Shown: positions 23,671 through 35,405, counted from the stretch's first letter. The stretch: 64,000 nt of DNA from Macrobrachium rosenbergii (GCF_040412425.1 NC_089782.1:24112622-24176621), one strand, 5' to 3'. Notes: a model not told the origin generated them from the sequence alone. Translations and numbers: made by a program.

Positions 23671-24090
23671 ATACATTTTGTTCCCACCTTCAACTCTTCA
23701 CATAAACATCTCCCATCCCACCTAAGAACCTCCACCTTTCTTATCTACCACCCCTTCATTTCCCCCATCGTTTCTTGGCATGGTATCCGCTCTTCCTCCA
23801 TCCACCCACCTACACACTTACCCACCTACCTCATTCCCCCGACCCCAATCCTGAACCTATCCCTCTTCCCCCTTTTAGCACCACTTTACGCCCACACTCA
23901 TTCTCAGCAAGGACTTTCTTTGGCTGTTCCCATACATCCGCCCATTCCATTTCATCCCATTCCAGAACCGTCCGTTTTTTTACCATACAGCACAACTGTA
24001 TCCCCCCCCCCAACCTACCATCTTTTCCTACCTCCACCCACCTTTCTTCCTCCACCCTCACCTACCCCCATCCTTCCAAAATAGCTTTTT
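23671..24090. repeat. C/T-rich low-complexity block (CCACCTACC-like)
   Basis: Pyrimidine-rich, with many CCACC, CATCC and CCCC motifs. Two overlapping frames (23668-24084 and 23775-24245) encode Pro/Ser/His/Thr-rich peptides produced by this composition, so they are not called genes. Confidence 0.7.
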
Positions 24091-24285
24091 CCAGGGTCAG
24101 CATGGACAAGGGCAATAGATCGTGGGCTGAGGAGGGGTATGAGGGCAGGGGAGGGGTGGGGGAGGGAAACAAGGTCAAATTGATATGCAAAAATATTCAT
24201 CACTTCACCAAGGTCCATCGCCAAACTTCATCCAAAAGCTTTTAGCATAATATTTCCATAACAACGGGCTTCCATTCTATCAAAA

Positions 24286-24287
<2 letters not shown>

Positions 24288-24321
<34 letters not shown>
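24288..24321. repeat. (CT)n microsatellite
   Basis: About 15 CT units. Confidence 0.9.
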
Positions 24322-24322
<1 letters not shown>

Positions 24323-24479
24323 CGAAGTACCTGTGTATTTCTTAAGCAAGTGTCTCTCTCACTCTTTCCAGAATAAGTAACTCGACTTTCTTGGAAGTCG
24401 CTTCTTTTCTTCCTCCATCTCCAGAGGCAAATATGTAATTCTTAGGCGAGTCTCTCCCTCTCTCTCCTGTACGTGTGGG

Positions 24480-24520
24480 TGTATGTATGTATGTACGTAT
24501 GTGTGTATGTATATAATATA

Positions 24521-24603
<83 letters not shown>

Positions 24604-24659
24604 GTATATGTAATATCTATATATAAATACACACAATACATCATAAAATATATATAAAC

Positions 24660-24706
<47 letters not shown>

Positions 24707-24720
24707 TTTATATATACATA

Positions 24721-24784
<64 letters not shown>

Positions 24785-24825
24785 TATATATATATATATT
24801 CTATATATATATATATATATAATGC
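24480..24825. repeat. Compound (TATG)n-(TA)n field
   Basis: GTATGTAT leads into TA arrays at about 24520-24596, 24665-24700 and 24728-24780, with short TATATTTATATG-type interruptions. Confidence 0.95.
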
Positions 24826-25360
24826 AACTTTTACAAAACCACGTGAAATTTTCTCTTATGAAACAGTACAGCCAAATATAACCTCTAGAGATCGTTATGG
24901 ATGGAGTTCCTGTGGCCATATCAATATCATTGTCTTGTCATTAATATAGCTATTACTGTTAAAACACCTCACAACTAATATTATTATATATATATTTTTG
25001 TTGTTGCTGTTACACTACCTCAGGATGATAATGATGAATGTATCCTAATCAAGGAAGTCACGTTGCTAATCCTTGAATCTCCCATGCCATAGCATTTTCT
25101 CTCTGTAAACAAACCTTTAATACAAGGAAATATTGGAAAGGCGAGACAGAGGGAGTTCATCATACATAATACATATACACATGCATACCTTACCTTACAT
25201 ACATACATACATACAGAACAAGGCGTCGTTAGGAGAAGAAAGTAAATATATCTTGAGGAGGCTTGAGGCGGAAATGAACATGGACACCATCATACAAGAA
25301 TGAAGTGTCAGTATCAATTCAATAAGATTTGCAAGGGTTGTGCAGTGTAACAATAGGTGT
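24826..25360. other. Unassigned sequence
   Basis: Includes a short ACATACATACAT run near 25198-25214. Nothing else recognised. Confidence 0.5.
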
Positions 25361-25361
25361 A

Positions 25362-25362
25362 C

Positions 25363-25402
<40 letters not shown>

Positions 25403-25452
25403 TTAAACACAACCTCCGCTTTTCCTGTATCTTCCATTTCACACACAGACAG

Positions 25453-25514
<62 letters not shown>

Positions 25515-25574
25515 TTAGCACAACCACCTCCGCTTTTCTTGTATCTTTACATTTCTCACACAAACACAGACAGC

Positions 25575-25606
<32 letters not shown>

Positions 25607-25642
25607 CGTTGTACATGTCTCACACATAAACTGCCGCCATCC

Positions 25643-25676
<34 letters not shown>

Positions 25677-25678
25677 TT
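25362..25678. repeat. CT-cored composite tandem repeat (4 arrays)
   Basis: (CT)n arrays at about 25363-25400, 25455-25512, 25578-25604 and 25642-25677 are separated by related spacers such as CCGCTTTTCCTGTATCTTCC and CACACAGACAGCACTC. Ser-Leu and Arg-Glu frames are artefacts. Confidence 0.85.
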
Positions 25679-25885
25679 AAGTATTCCATTAAAGCTCCAG
25701 AATTACAGTAAAATTAAGATGAGAGAAAGAGACAGAATGAGAGAGAAAGAGTGAAGAGAGAGACAGAGAGAATTGAAACCAGCCCGGATCCAATTTGCAG
25801 CCTCGCCGCCAATTAGTTTTAACGAAGTAAACGGACAGAGGGCAGAGGGCACATTTCGACAAATACAAATCCTAACTTCACCTAT

Positions 25886-25888
<3 letters not shown>

Positions 25889-25925
<37 letters not shown>
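25889..25925. repeat. (GA)n microsatellite
   Basis: About 18 GA units. Confidence 0.95.
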
Positions 25926-25929
<4 letters not shown>

Positions 25930-26159
25930 ATTAGCGAAAACGCATCATCATAATCATCAAAAGCTTCGTCGCTGAAACGGCAGAAGGCGTCTCGGGCCTT
26001 TCGGGTTTGGGTTGGGGTGAAATGTTCAGGTCAAATTTCCGAAGGGGTACGATGCCCGAGGGGTTTGCCTTCTTTACGGAGTCGTTTCCTCAAGGTGAAA
26101 GTAATGTCGTGCTTTGATGAATTCCTTATTATCATTTATTTAGTCTTTACGTTTTTATA

Positions 26160-26208
26160 ATTACTTGTAGGAGGAAACATTATGAATGTATAAGACGCTG
26201 ACGAAGCA

Positions 26209-26244
<36 letters not shown>

Positions 26245-26324
26245 CCGTTTTGAAAATAGGGGAAAAATTTTGAAATAATTATTAGGAAATATTATGACTA
26301 TAAAGACCGACAATTACACACAGA

Positions 26325-26377
<53 letters not shown>

Positions 26378-26467
26378 AGAAGCCGTTTTGCCGTTTGAAA
26401 GTGAAGAAAATTTTGGAAATAATTATTGTAAGAAATATTATCAAACTATTGGAACTGCTGAAATAAT

Positions 26468-26512
<45 letters not shown>

Positions 26513-26579
26513 CGTAAGTGCAGAAATAATTATTGTAAGAGAGTATTATGAAACTACAAAGAATTACAGAAGAAATTAC

Positions 26580-26630
<51 letters not shown>

Positions 26631-26711
26631 GTTTTGAGAAAATAGGAAAATTTTGAAATAATTGTTTTAAGAGGAAATGTTATTAAAGTATGAGACTGAC
26701 GAATAAATTAC

Positions 26712-26774
<63 letters not shown>

Positions 26775-26790
26775 CGTCTTCGAAAAAAAA
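26160..26790. repeat. GA-cored satellite, 5 units of ~110-140 bp
   Basis: (GA)n arrays at about 26214-26242, 26329-26372, 26469-26507, 26580-26624 and 26716-26770 alternate with a shared spacer carrying GAAGCCGTTTTG, AAAATTTTGAAATAATTATT and GAAATATTATGA. The spacer similarity shows that the whole unit was duplicated. GA lengths differ from unit to unit. Confidence 0.9.
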
Positions 26791-27220
26791 AAGAAAATTA
26801 TGAAATCATTTTTTTACGAGAAAATATCATGAAACTAATTTAAATTACTCGTATTCGAAAAGAGGGTGACATAGTAATCACAAAAACTGACACGACGATA
26901 AACTGAAAGCCTAATACAAAACGCGTCACCCAGACACTAAAAAAGGTTAAATTAAATGAGAAATAAAACGCATTCATAAGGGAATGTAGAGCAAGAACTA
27001 CCAATAATACCGTAAACATGAAATACAAAATAGTAATAATATTCAAATATAAAATAAGTAAGCATAACATGAACTAACAATACAGCCTCTAAAGGAAACT
27101 ATTATCTTACAAAACTTACTTACAGCAAACTTTAACATAACTTTTGCACATTACAACGGGAAAAATTCTCTTAAGAAAAACAAATAAAACTAACGGTCTT
27201 CCAATCCTTGTAGCAGAAGT
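26791..27220. other. Unassigned AT-rich sequence
   Basis: A-rich sequence; no gene or repeat recognised. Confidence 0.5.
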
Positions 27221-27221
27221 A

Positions 27222-27452
27222 GAAATAACTCGAAAACGTATGTCTAACTAAAATAGCCTCTATTAAAACAAAAAAAATTACTAGCCTTTGTTAAAAAGAA
27301 AAAAAATTACTATCTCGACAAGAATAGCCTTTATTTAAAGAAAAAAATATCTCGATAAAAATAGCCATTATTAAAACAAAACAAAAATTAATATCTCGAC
27401 AAAAATAGCCTTTATTTAAACGAAAAAAGTCTATATCTCAACGAAAATGACA
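27222..27452. repeat. Degenerate ~45 bp minisatellite
   Basis: Units of AAAAATAGCCTTTATTTAAA followed by an A-rich stretch and ATTAATATCTCGAC, four to five times. Confidence 0.85.
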
Positions 27453-27746
27453 ACCTACACAAACCTTACAGCATAAAAGAAAATTAACTTCCGTACCCAC
27501 TGCAACAGAAACACCTTAAATCCTACAAATGAAAATGACAATCCCGTGAAGTACAGAACAGAACAGCCCCATTCTCGCTTCATCTAACAAGAGCCGTCTT
27601 CCATTTTTGTATCAGTGAAAAGACCCGACACGAAATATATCTACGATAAGCGTTAATTGGGAGACGCGCGAAGGAGGACACTGCATTATGGAGGATTTGT
27701 CAATACCACCTACCAGTCCCGGAGATTCACGGCTTTTGTGTCTCCG

Positions 27747-27749
<3 letters not shown>

Positions 27750-27798
<49 letters not shown>

Positions 27799-27902
27799 GC
27801 TACGAGGTTTATGTATTGTATGTTAAGCTAATTTAATTTTGAGATATAATGGAGTCTGACATACGGATGAGAAAGATGTATTTGTTTTTGACCTAGATGT
27901 GA

Positions 27903-27980
<78 letters not shown>

Positions 27981-28062
27981 GGGTTTATATATTGTGTTAA
28001 GCTAATTTAATTTCAAGATATATTGGATTCTGACTGATGGAAGAGAAAGATGTACTTATGTT

Positions 28063-28114
<52 letters not shown>

Positions 28115-28350
28115 CGGTTTGGGGGTTTATATATTGTATGTTCAGCTAATTTAATTTTAAGATAAATTGTAGTTTGATATATGGATGATAAAGATGTATT
28201 TATTTTCGACCCGAGAGAGAGAGAGAGAGAGAAGTGGAGGGAGTTTATATATTTGTATGTTAAGCTAATTTAATTTGAAGATAAATTGGAGTCTGACAAA
28301 TGGATGAGACATATATATTCATTTTTTTATTCAAGTATGTGAGAGAGAGA
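27750..28350. repeat. GA-cored satellite, ~5 units of ~130-160 bp
   Basis: (GA)n arrays at about 27750-27797, 27902-27976, 28064-28110, 28213-28230 and 28340-28349 separate a well-conserved spacer (GTTTATATATTGTATGTTAA, GCTAATTTAATTTTAAGATA, TTGGAGTCTGACATATGGAT). The spacer is more uniform than in the 26 kb satellite, which suggests more recent duplication. Confidence 0.9.
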
Positions 28351-28720
28351 ATTTTACGTTCACGATAGCCCAATCTGAAATACTAACAAAAACGATGATT
28401 TCTTTTTCACTAATCTATTAACTATCTGTTTGACAAAAGACTTCAGAGACAGAGCAATAGATCGAGGCAGACGGACAAAAAGACAGACAGAAAGACCAGC
28501 GAGGTCCGGGCTTATCCTCCCGTGAATTGAGACCGAAATTTCCTTTGGTCTGCTGCATGTATTTTCTCTCGCCCCGAAAACGAAGCTACTGTATAATAAT
28601 GAATTGTATAATGCATTAGGCGCGCTTTCACATGAAGCTCCAATGTAGCCACAGAAGACGCTTTCTTCCTAATGAGCAATATCAACGGTGGAATCGAAAA
28701 AGAGGATGTGTGCAATACTT
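28351..28720. other. Unassigned sequence
   Basis: Contains a short CAGACGGACAAAAAGACAGACAG-like run near 28467-28495. No gene. Confidence 0.5.
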
Positions 28721-28724
28721 TCTC

Positions 28725-29110
28725 GCTGAAACAACTCGTTATAGCGACCCGTTCAGGAAGTGGCCAAAATGACTCGTTGGGATCTGATCTCGTTATGGAA
28801 TTCGTTTATCAAAATTTGCCCAAAATTGCTCGTTGGTTATTTTATCTCTTTCATCAAGATTCGCTTAGGATAGCTCGTTGGTCGCTTGATCTCGTTATGG
28901 TAACTCGTTCAAGGTTGGGCAATAATGACTCGTTAAGAATTCGGGTCATGTGATACTGACTCGCTGAGTCTCTGGCTTAGGGAGACGAAGTCTCGTGTTA
29001 GTGACTCGTACAAGAGTTGACTAAAATATTTATTGAATAATCGGTCTCTAAACAGTATTCGTTCAATTTTGATGCTTCTCGATGATTTGGCTAAAATGAC
29101 TCGCTGGAAT
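28725..29110. repeat. Degenerate minisatellite (ACTCGTTGG, CTCGTTATGG)
   Basis: Recurring AAAATGACTCGTTGG, TGATCTCGTTATGG and AACTCGTTCA motifs at about 35-75 bp spacing. The frame through 28672-28953 is repeat-derived. Confidence 0.65.
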
Positions 29111-29402
29111 ATGATAGGAAGCTTTAGGAAAGGGTAAAAGAGGGTACTGGAAAGGAAGGACCTTATTGTACAGGAAGCTGAAGAAATGTGCAAGATGAAA
29201 GTGAATGAAACTGTCACTTTAGGTGGTCTGATGCACTACTGATGACTCTTATGCATGCGTTTATGAAGAGGCTCCTGCACAGGAAGTTCTCTGAACAGGA
29301 GTTTCATCCACGATGCATCAATTAAAACAAGAATGTTGCAGTGACCCAAAAGTTTCTTTTGTTCACTCTCTGTTACCCAGGAACCGGCTTGAAATTGCAA
29401 CA

Positions 29403-29404
29403 TG

Positions 29405-29480
<76 letters not shown>
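29403..29480. repeat. (TA)n microsatellite
   Basis: TA array with a few GTATATG interruptions. Confidence 0.95.
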
Positions 29481-29482
<2 letters not shown>

Positions 29483-29495
29483 AATATATACATAT

Positions 29496-29630
29496 ATGAA
29501 TTCAAGCTGTAATTAATAGTTTATATATTATGCATATATATATATATATATAATATATATATAATATATATATGTATATATATGTACATACATTTCTATA
29601 AGCAGAATATTAATTACTGCTTGAATTCAT
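29496..29630. repeat. Palindrome with (TA)n loop
   Basis: ATGAATTCAAGCTGTAATTA (29496-29515) pairs with TAATTACTGCTTGAATTCAT (29611-29630), with one mismatch over 20 bp. The TA-rich loop spans about 95 bp. Confidence 0.85.
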
Positions 29631-31440
29631 ACTCACATTTTGATAGGAAATCTAATTATAGCGACATGTACAGCAAGGAGCTAAGTGAATTTGCAGCGCA
29701 GGGAGAGGAAAATGTGAGAATTCCGTTAATCTATTTAGGTACCTATTTTGTTATTCCACTCACTCATTCATTCAATTCCCTTGTTATCTAGGAAGGGGAA
29801 GCCAAAACGTGCAAAGTTAATTCATCAAATCTGGCTCAGCGCGAGTATTTGATGAGAGTGTATGATTCACATGAGAGGACTTGATTGAAACCACACACAG
29901 CCAAGACGGCTGTGATATCACAGCATCAAACTAATTAACCTAATGTCTTTCAGGCTAAATCCTATGCAGACATTAGTCATGTCGATTTGATATTAAAGGT
30001 GCCAGTGCTTTGAAAACGCAGATATCACCAGCGACGCTCACGTACTCTATGGAGACATTTGACAGGTCTATGAGGCCATGAAAGCTGAGCTGATGGGTTA
30101 CCTTTGAAATTACAGTATTTTATCAATGGAACTTAGCGAATATGTTGACGACAACATCAAACAAAATCTAATACCACTTAACATAAGTACCCTAAAGCAG
30201 ATGAAAGACAAGAACTGCACCATGTCCAAAATACGAAAAAATACCTTTACTAACAATAATGTTATTGTTAGTAACGGTATTTTACAAAACAAACTCGAAA
30301 ACTCCCATCATTAGGCACTCTAAACAGCAGACGAAGAATAAGAAATGCTTCTCAAAATAGCGAAAGCGTGATAAAACAAGGAAGGAAATGCGTCACTCAA
30401 AAATCTAAACAAACCAGGGTTAATAGCGCCAAGCTCCATAAGCACAAACGAAGACACACATCCAGAGAAAAAGTAGACGTTAGACGTCCCGTCTCTTGTA
30501 GTGGTATCGATCCAACACATCCCCAATTCCCCAAAAGTCCTCGAGAATCCGACGATCAAACTTGACGAGTGTGTGACCAGACCAATAACAAATGAAGAGT
30601 CACTGACGCTTGCTGTAGTTGTGGGGGAGGGGGGGCGTTTAGGGTAGAATCCCTTAAGAGTGGCATTTCAGGACAAACACGATAAACAGGTAAACAAACA
30701 TGAATAATTGACGATGCTGCAGTGGCGTAGAGGTGGAGACTTTATAAAGGTATTACTGGTGGACAAATGCGATTAATACAGTTAAATACAGAGGTAATTG
30801 AATATATTGCTGAATAAGCAATGAAAGCGAATATAGGAGTAAATTACAGGAATGAGAAGTGCATTAGTACTGAAGATATAACATGTAAACAAGGTTAGCA
30901 ATAATGCTGTCAGTCAACTACGATGAATACAATGAGGGTAAAATAATTTCAGGGGGATGATAAAATCAGTGAGTACACAAAAACAAATTCATAAATAGAC
31001 AACGCATGAAAAGATGCCTTCAGACTGTTTTAGGGGGAACACATTGTCATGTTATCAAGAAGAAAACTAAGTAAAGAAACAATCTACCAAATTCGGCTAA
31101 TGAATGACGTAACCCTTTTGGAAACTTAATTTTCTGTCAACACAATGAACTCACTTTAAAGAGTTTGCCTCTGACATATGATGGCACCATATGTGTGCGG
31201 TTACACAAGCAAAGGCGTATACGTGAATAAGTATGTACGCCAAAATAGTACACGCCTCTGTTTTGTACCAAGGTGCATGCGCGTGCGCAAATGTACTTTT
31301 TTCACTAGGCTGTACATTAACTAAGCCAAGGGTTGCAAAGGCTACTGACCCAGAGTTTAAAAACTACGCTAATATTAGTGCTAAGAATCTAGGCAATCGT
31401 GTGTCGTTAAATTTGTTTTGATTTTCTCCCCGTTACTGGC
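29631..31440. other. Unassigned unique sequence with small palindromes
   Basis: No gene recognised; frames at 30126-30314, 30368-30565 and 31233-31421 have no known domain. GCTGTGATATCACAGC at 29909-29924 is a perfect 16 bp palindrome. A stronger hairpin at 30237-30284 is listed separately. Confidence 0.5.
30237..30284. repeat. Near-perfect hairpin, ~24 bp arms, no loop
   Basis: AAAATACCTTTACTAACAAT and its partner ATTGTTAGTAACGGTATTTT meet around 30260 with one internal mismatch. There is almost no loop, so this is a cruciform candidate. It lies inside an uncharacterised frame that it probably disrupts rather than encodes. Confidence 0.85.
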
Positions 31441-31446
31441 GCTGCT

Positions 31447-31483
<37 letters not shown>

Positions 31484-31534
31484 TAGCAAAGTATTCTACT
31501 GTATGGCCCTGTGAGTTTTTGTTTCCCGAGAACC

Positions 31535-31576
<42 letters not shown>

Positions 31577-31623
31577 TATCGTATTCTATTGCATGGACCA
31601 GTGACTTTTATCAGAGAACTCTG

Positions 31624-31654
<31 letters not shown>

Positions 31655-31701
31655 TTAGCAAGTATTCTACTGTATAGCCCTGTGAGTTTGTTTCACGGAA
31701 C

Positions 31702-31763
<62 letters not shown>

Positions 31764-31885
31764 GTAAGTATTCTATTGCATGGACCAGTGACTTTTCACG
31801 AGGAACTCAGGGGAGAGAGAGAGAGAGAGAAGAGAGTTAGCAAAGTATTCTACTGTATGGCCCTGTGAGTTTGTTTCACGAGACC

Positions 31886-31940
<55 letters not shown>

Positions 31941-32002
31941 AGCAAGTATTCTACTGTATGGCCCTGTGAGTTTTGTTTCACGAGAACCCGGAGAGAGAGA
32001 GA

Positions 32003-32046
<44 letters not shown>

Positions 32047-32050
32047 GAAA
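31447..32050. repeat. GA-cored satellite, 7 units of ~75-105 bp
   Basis: (GA)n arrays at about 31449-31481, 31538-31571, 31626-31654, 31704-31760, 31812-31837, 31888-31938 and 31989-32048 alternate with a spacer reading AGCAAAGTATTCTACTGTAT, GGCCCTGTGAGTTTTGTTTC, ACGAGAACCCGG. Two spacer subtypes ('TGGCCCTGTGAGTTT' and 'TGGACCAGTGACTTT') alternate for the first part of the array. Confidence 0.92.
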
Positions 32051-32845
32051 TAGAATCCCGTTCGTTTTTGTCTAAATGACTGTAAACCTCTTACGCAACG
32101 GCAAAGGAAAGCCATTCCCCTCGTCTATATTAGCAGCAAAGGCTTAGCAAAAAATTAATCTTTATCTGTCGCGGTAATTAAAGGATCTTTGACACGAACA
32201 GCGGAACAGTGAAAATAAGAGATTTATTTCAGGTGATGATTTTTCTTCTCCTGTTAAAGGTAGCTAATTATTCATCACACCAGCACGAACTGGAGAGCAG
32301 TTTTATGTTTCATATCAACATATCAAAAGTGTATTCTGAAATGTATGTGGCACTGTAAAACTACGGATGTATCAGGACAACAAAATGTGAAGTCTCAGGA
32401 CTACAAAATATTAACAAAGACAAATTCCTACCCAACAAAATAAGAAAAACTAAAAAGACAAAAGACATGAAAAACAATATCAAGGAAATACTCGGCCACC
32501 AAAACACCGAAGAGAAAAAAACTCCGAACGGTAAAATATCAAAGAAAAATAGTTTGTTCGCGCCTTTTACACTAAAAAAAATACAGTTTTTTTTTCCATG
32601 TTTGTTCTGCTCATCATGCAGGTATTTTTTCCTTTGCCTGATCGCCAAAACTGCGACTGTTATTTATTGGAAATAAATGTGTGGCTTTGGATGTAAATAT
32701 CGTTATATAAACATCAGCAGCCGCGACCGAAATTAAATAACGAAACTGACCGATAATTAATCAGGCGATGAAACCTGTCAAATAATGAAAAGTGATCAAA
32801 AACGGTTCCATTTAAGCTAGACAGTATTGACAGCTCTCGACAGAA

Positions 32846-32870
32846 CGTCATTTACCAGCGGTAAATGACG
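32846..32870. repeat. Perfect hairpin, 11 bp arms
   Basis: CGTCATTTACC, AGC loop, GGTAAATGACG. Confidence 0.85.
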
Positions 32871-32921
32871 GTCATGACTTTGATACGTGAAGAGTGAGGA
32901 CTGCGTCTTCGTTTGGCTGTA

Positions 32922-32964
32922 GACACCTACAAATTTCTCAGATGATGAGAACTTTGTAGGTGTC
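32922..32964. repeat. Hairpin, 19 bp arms, 5 nt loop
   Basis: GACACCTACAAATTTCTCA, loop GATGA, then TGAGAACTTTGTAGGTGTC; one mismatch in 19. It follows the 32846 hairpin by about 50 bp. Confidence 0.9.
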
Positions 32965-33484
32965 ATGGAGGAAGTCGTGTTTCAAAGGGTTATATCAAAT
33001 TTCAAAACGACAGATCCTGAAACGAAACAGATTTCTAGAGGAAATATTCCAGTTGGAATTATTTCACAGCATGAAATTTTATTGCAAAACGAAATTTTTC
33101 AGAGTTCATGTAGATTTTAAAAGGAATTGCTTGAATAAATGATGATGCAGCATGATATATTTTGTAAGGAAATCTTAGATGTCGAAGGAAAAACTTAGTA
33201 TAAAAAATACATTCAAAACAAAATATTTTTAAAAGATTCACTAAACATCAAACGAAAATATTCCGAAGCAAATATACCTCGCTAGCGAAAGAGCTTAAAT
33301 ATAAACCAGGAGAAAATACTGTGACTCTAGAGAAATTCTACAATGCAGCAATTAAAATACAGCTGTATCCCAGCAACAAAAATACGAAAGTGAAAAACAT
33401 AAACAACTCCCACAGCTGTATTAAAAAATTATTGGAAAGCATTTGGTAACTAGGACTGATACAAGATACTACCTCGTTTCAACC

Positions 33485-33486
<2 letters not shown>

Positions 33487-33530
<44 letters not shown>
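33487..33530. repeat. (GA)n microsatellite
   Basis: About 21 GA units. Confidence 0.95.
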
Positions 33531-33534
<4 letters not shown>

Positions 33535-34172
33535 AACCTCCGGATCGATCACCGTAGGGAAAATGTGTTAATGGAAATGTAGAGAAAGGAAGAGAATTCT
33601 ATACTTTGGAAGTCAACGGTGTGAAGAGCCTGACCAAATAGGTTTGACATTTAGTTAGCACTTGAATCTATTAGAAAGACGGCGTCGCAACGAAGGAAGT
33701 CGAAGAAACCTGTAAATGAGAACACAAGTCTTTTCTTGATAGTGAAAGTTTGATTCGAATATAATGAAAGCGAATAAATCAATAACAGGATCATGATAAA
33801 TTACAGAAACATTCGAGACGAAGGAATAATAGACAAATATAAAAATGACACGCCAAATTAAAAAGCTGTATATTCTAATAAACCACGCAACTAAACGAAG
33901 CTAACCAATAAGGAAAAAATACTGAAATGTACTATGCTAACGAAACAAAGCCACCACTGTCCTTTATCTCGAGCATACGTCAGTCAATCTCCCCTATAAC
34001 CGTAGGCAACCATAATCATTGCTATCAAATTACAACCAAGATCAAGGTAAAGTGATTTCATCCACTCCCAATTTTAGCATTAAAAACTTGGGATCTTTCC
34101 CAAGAAAATTGCGAAGCCTGGGCCTTCTCACCGCCCGTCGAGCGTCAATGTTATGGTAGTCTCTAATAACTT
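33531..34172. other. Unassigned sequence
   Basis: No gene or repeat recognised. Confidence 0.5.
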
Positions 34173-34173
34173 A

Positions 34174-34492
34174 ATCATTGTGTAGAAAAGAGGTAAAGAA
34201 TTTCGTAGAAAAGAGGTAAACAATCTCGTAGAAAAGAGGTAAAGAATCTCGTAGAAAAGAGGTAAACAATCTCGTAGAAAAGAGGTAAAGAATCTCGTAG
34301 AAGAGAGGTAAAGAATTTAGTAGAAAAGAGGTAAAGGATCTCGTAGAAAAGAGGTAAAGAATCTCGTAGAAAAGAGGTAAAGAATTTCATAGAAAAGAGG
34401 TAAAGAATCAAAAGAGGTAAAGAATCTCGTAGAAAAGAGGTAAAGAATCTCGTAGAAAAGAGGTAAAGAATTTCGTAGAAAAGAGGTAATCT
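34174..34492. repeat. Homogeneous 23 bp minisatellite
   Basis: About fourteen copies of a GTAGAAAAGAGGTAAAGAAT + CTC/TTC unit. One unit near 34408 is shortened. Unit identity is far higher than in the other minisatellites, so the array is young. The opposite-strand frame (repeated FSTRFFTSFLRDSLPL-like peptide) is produced by the array. Confidence 0.95.
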
Positions 34493-34681
34493 CAACGTCT
34501 CGATTTTAGCAACAAAAATAAATGTCAAACTTGGCCTGTCTTATAATTCATACACACAAGATTTGTGCTAAAATCATTGAATTCTAAACATTATTACTCA
34601 AGTAACTGTTAAAAGAACAAAATGATACATGAGAGGGAAGATAGATAAGAGGAGAAAAAGACAGGAAGTGAGATCTTTACT

Positions 34682-34684
<3 letters not shown>

Positions 34685-34738
<54 letters not shown>
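34685..34738. repeat. (GA)n microsatellite
   Basis: About 26 GA units. Confidence 0.95.
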
Positions 34739-35150
34739 ACATTTAAAATGCTCAAAATAAAGAAACAAATGCTCCAAAATCTCAGAGAGAAATTCCCAAA
34801 AGACTATGGAAAATCCTCTACGAATTATTTCAGGGAGATTTCCGAATGGGAAACAAAGATTTAAAAATAGGTAGGTCTATAGAGCTGGATTTTCCAAGCC
34901 GAATAAGACAGCCATAAAAAGAAAAAAAAGAGGATAAAAGCTAACGAACAAAGATTTATATAAAATTTCACAATAAAAAGCCATTCTTTTGGCAAGATAT
35001 TTTTTCCAGTGATTTTAATGCTAGCGCAACTGCCGATTGTGTGTGCAAGAGCGTATTAGAGCCTGCAAGCCTGGCAGACAAGGTCAGTATACAAATGTAT
35101 ACATACATACATATGTGCAGTATGTGCTTTGCGTGTGCGTATAAGTTTTA
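34739..35150. other. Unassigned sequence
   Basis: No gene or repeat recognised. Confidence 0.5.
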
Positions 35151-35154
35151 GTAG

Positions 35155-35189
35155 TGTATATACAGTATATATATAGTATATATATATAT

Positions 35190-35234
<45 letters not shown>

Positions 35235-35237
35235 TCG

Positions 35238-35300
<63 letters not shown>

Positions 35301-35317
35301 TCATCATATATATATAC

Positions 35318-35402
<85 letters not shown>
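35155..35402. repeat. Long (TA)n field
   Basis: Several TA arrays with short CTCG, ACTC and ACATATACAT interruptions. Tyr-Ile frames are artefacts. Confidence 0.95.

Positions 35403-35405
<3 letters not shown>

Larger units (their letters stand above)
32051..33480. other. Unassigned AT-rich sequence
   Basis: A-rich sequence. Frames at 32361-32648, 32467-32676, 32960-33142 and 33059-33241 show no recognisable family. Two hairpins within it are listed separately. Confidence 0.5.

Noticed and set aside
23668..24245. Two overlapping Pro/Ser/His/Thr-rich frames of 138 and 156 codons
   Set aside because: Explained by a C/T-rich low-complexity block; neither shows domain structure.
25340..25754. 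Ser-Leu and Arg-Glu open frames over (CT)n/(GA)n arrays (also at 4.4-4.9, 17.5-18.0, 19.1-19.5, 26.4-26.6, 31.5-31.8, 47.9-48.2, 55.3-55.5 and 62.0-62.5 kb)
   Set aside because: Low-complexity artefacts of dinucleotide repeats.
31447..32050. CRISPR-like array (regular repeats and spacers)
   Set aside because: Repeats are (GA)n and the 'spacers' are near-identical to each other, opposite to a CRISPR array; eukaryotic context.
32922..32964. microRNA precursor
   Set aside because: Stem of 19 bp is too short for a canonical precursor and there is no evidence of expression; kept only as a hairpin.
34175..34528. 117-codon minus-strand frame with repeated FSTRFFTSFLRDSLPL-like peptide
   Set aside because: A homogeneous 23 bp minisatellite is not a multiple of three, so the repeated peptide cycles through frames and is not a conserved protein repeat.
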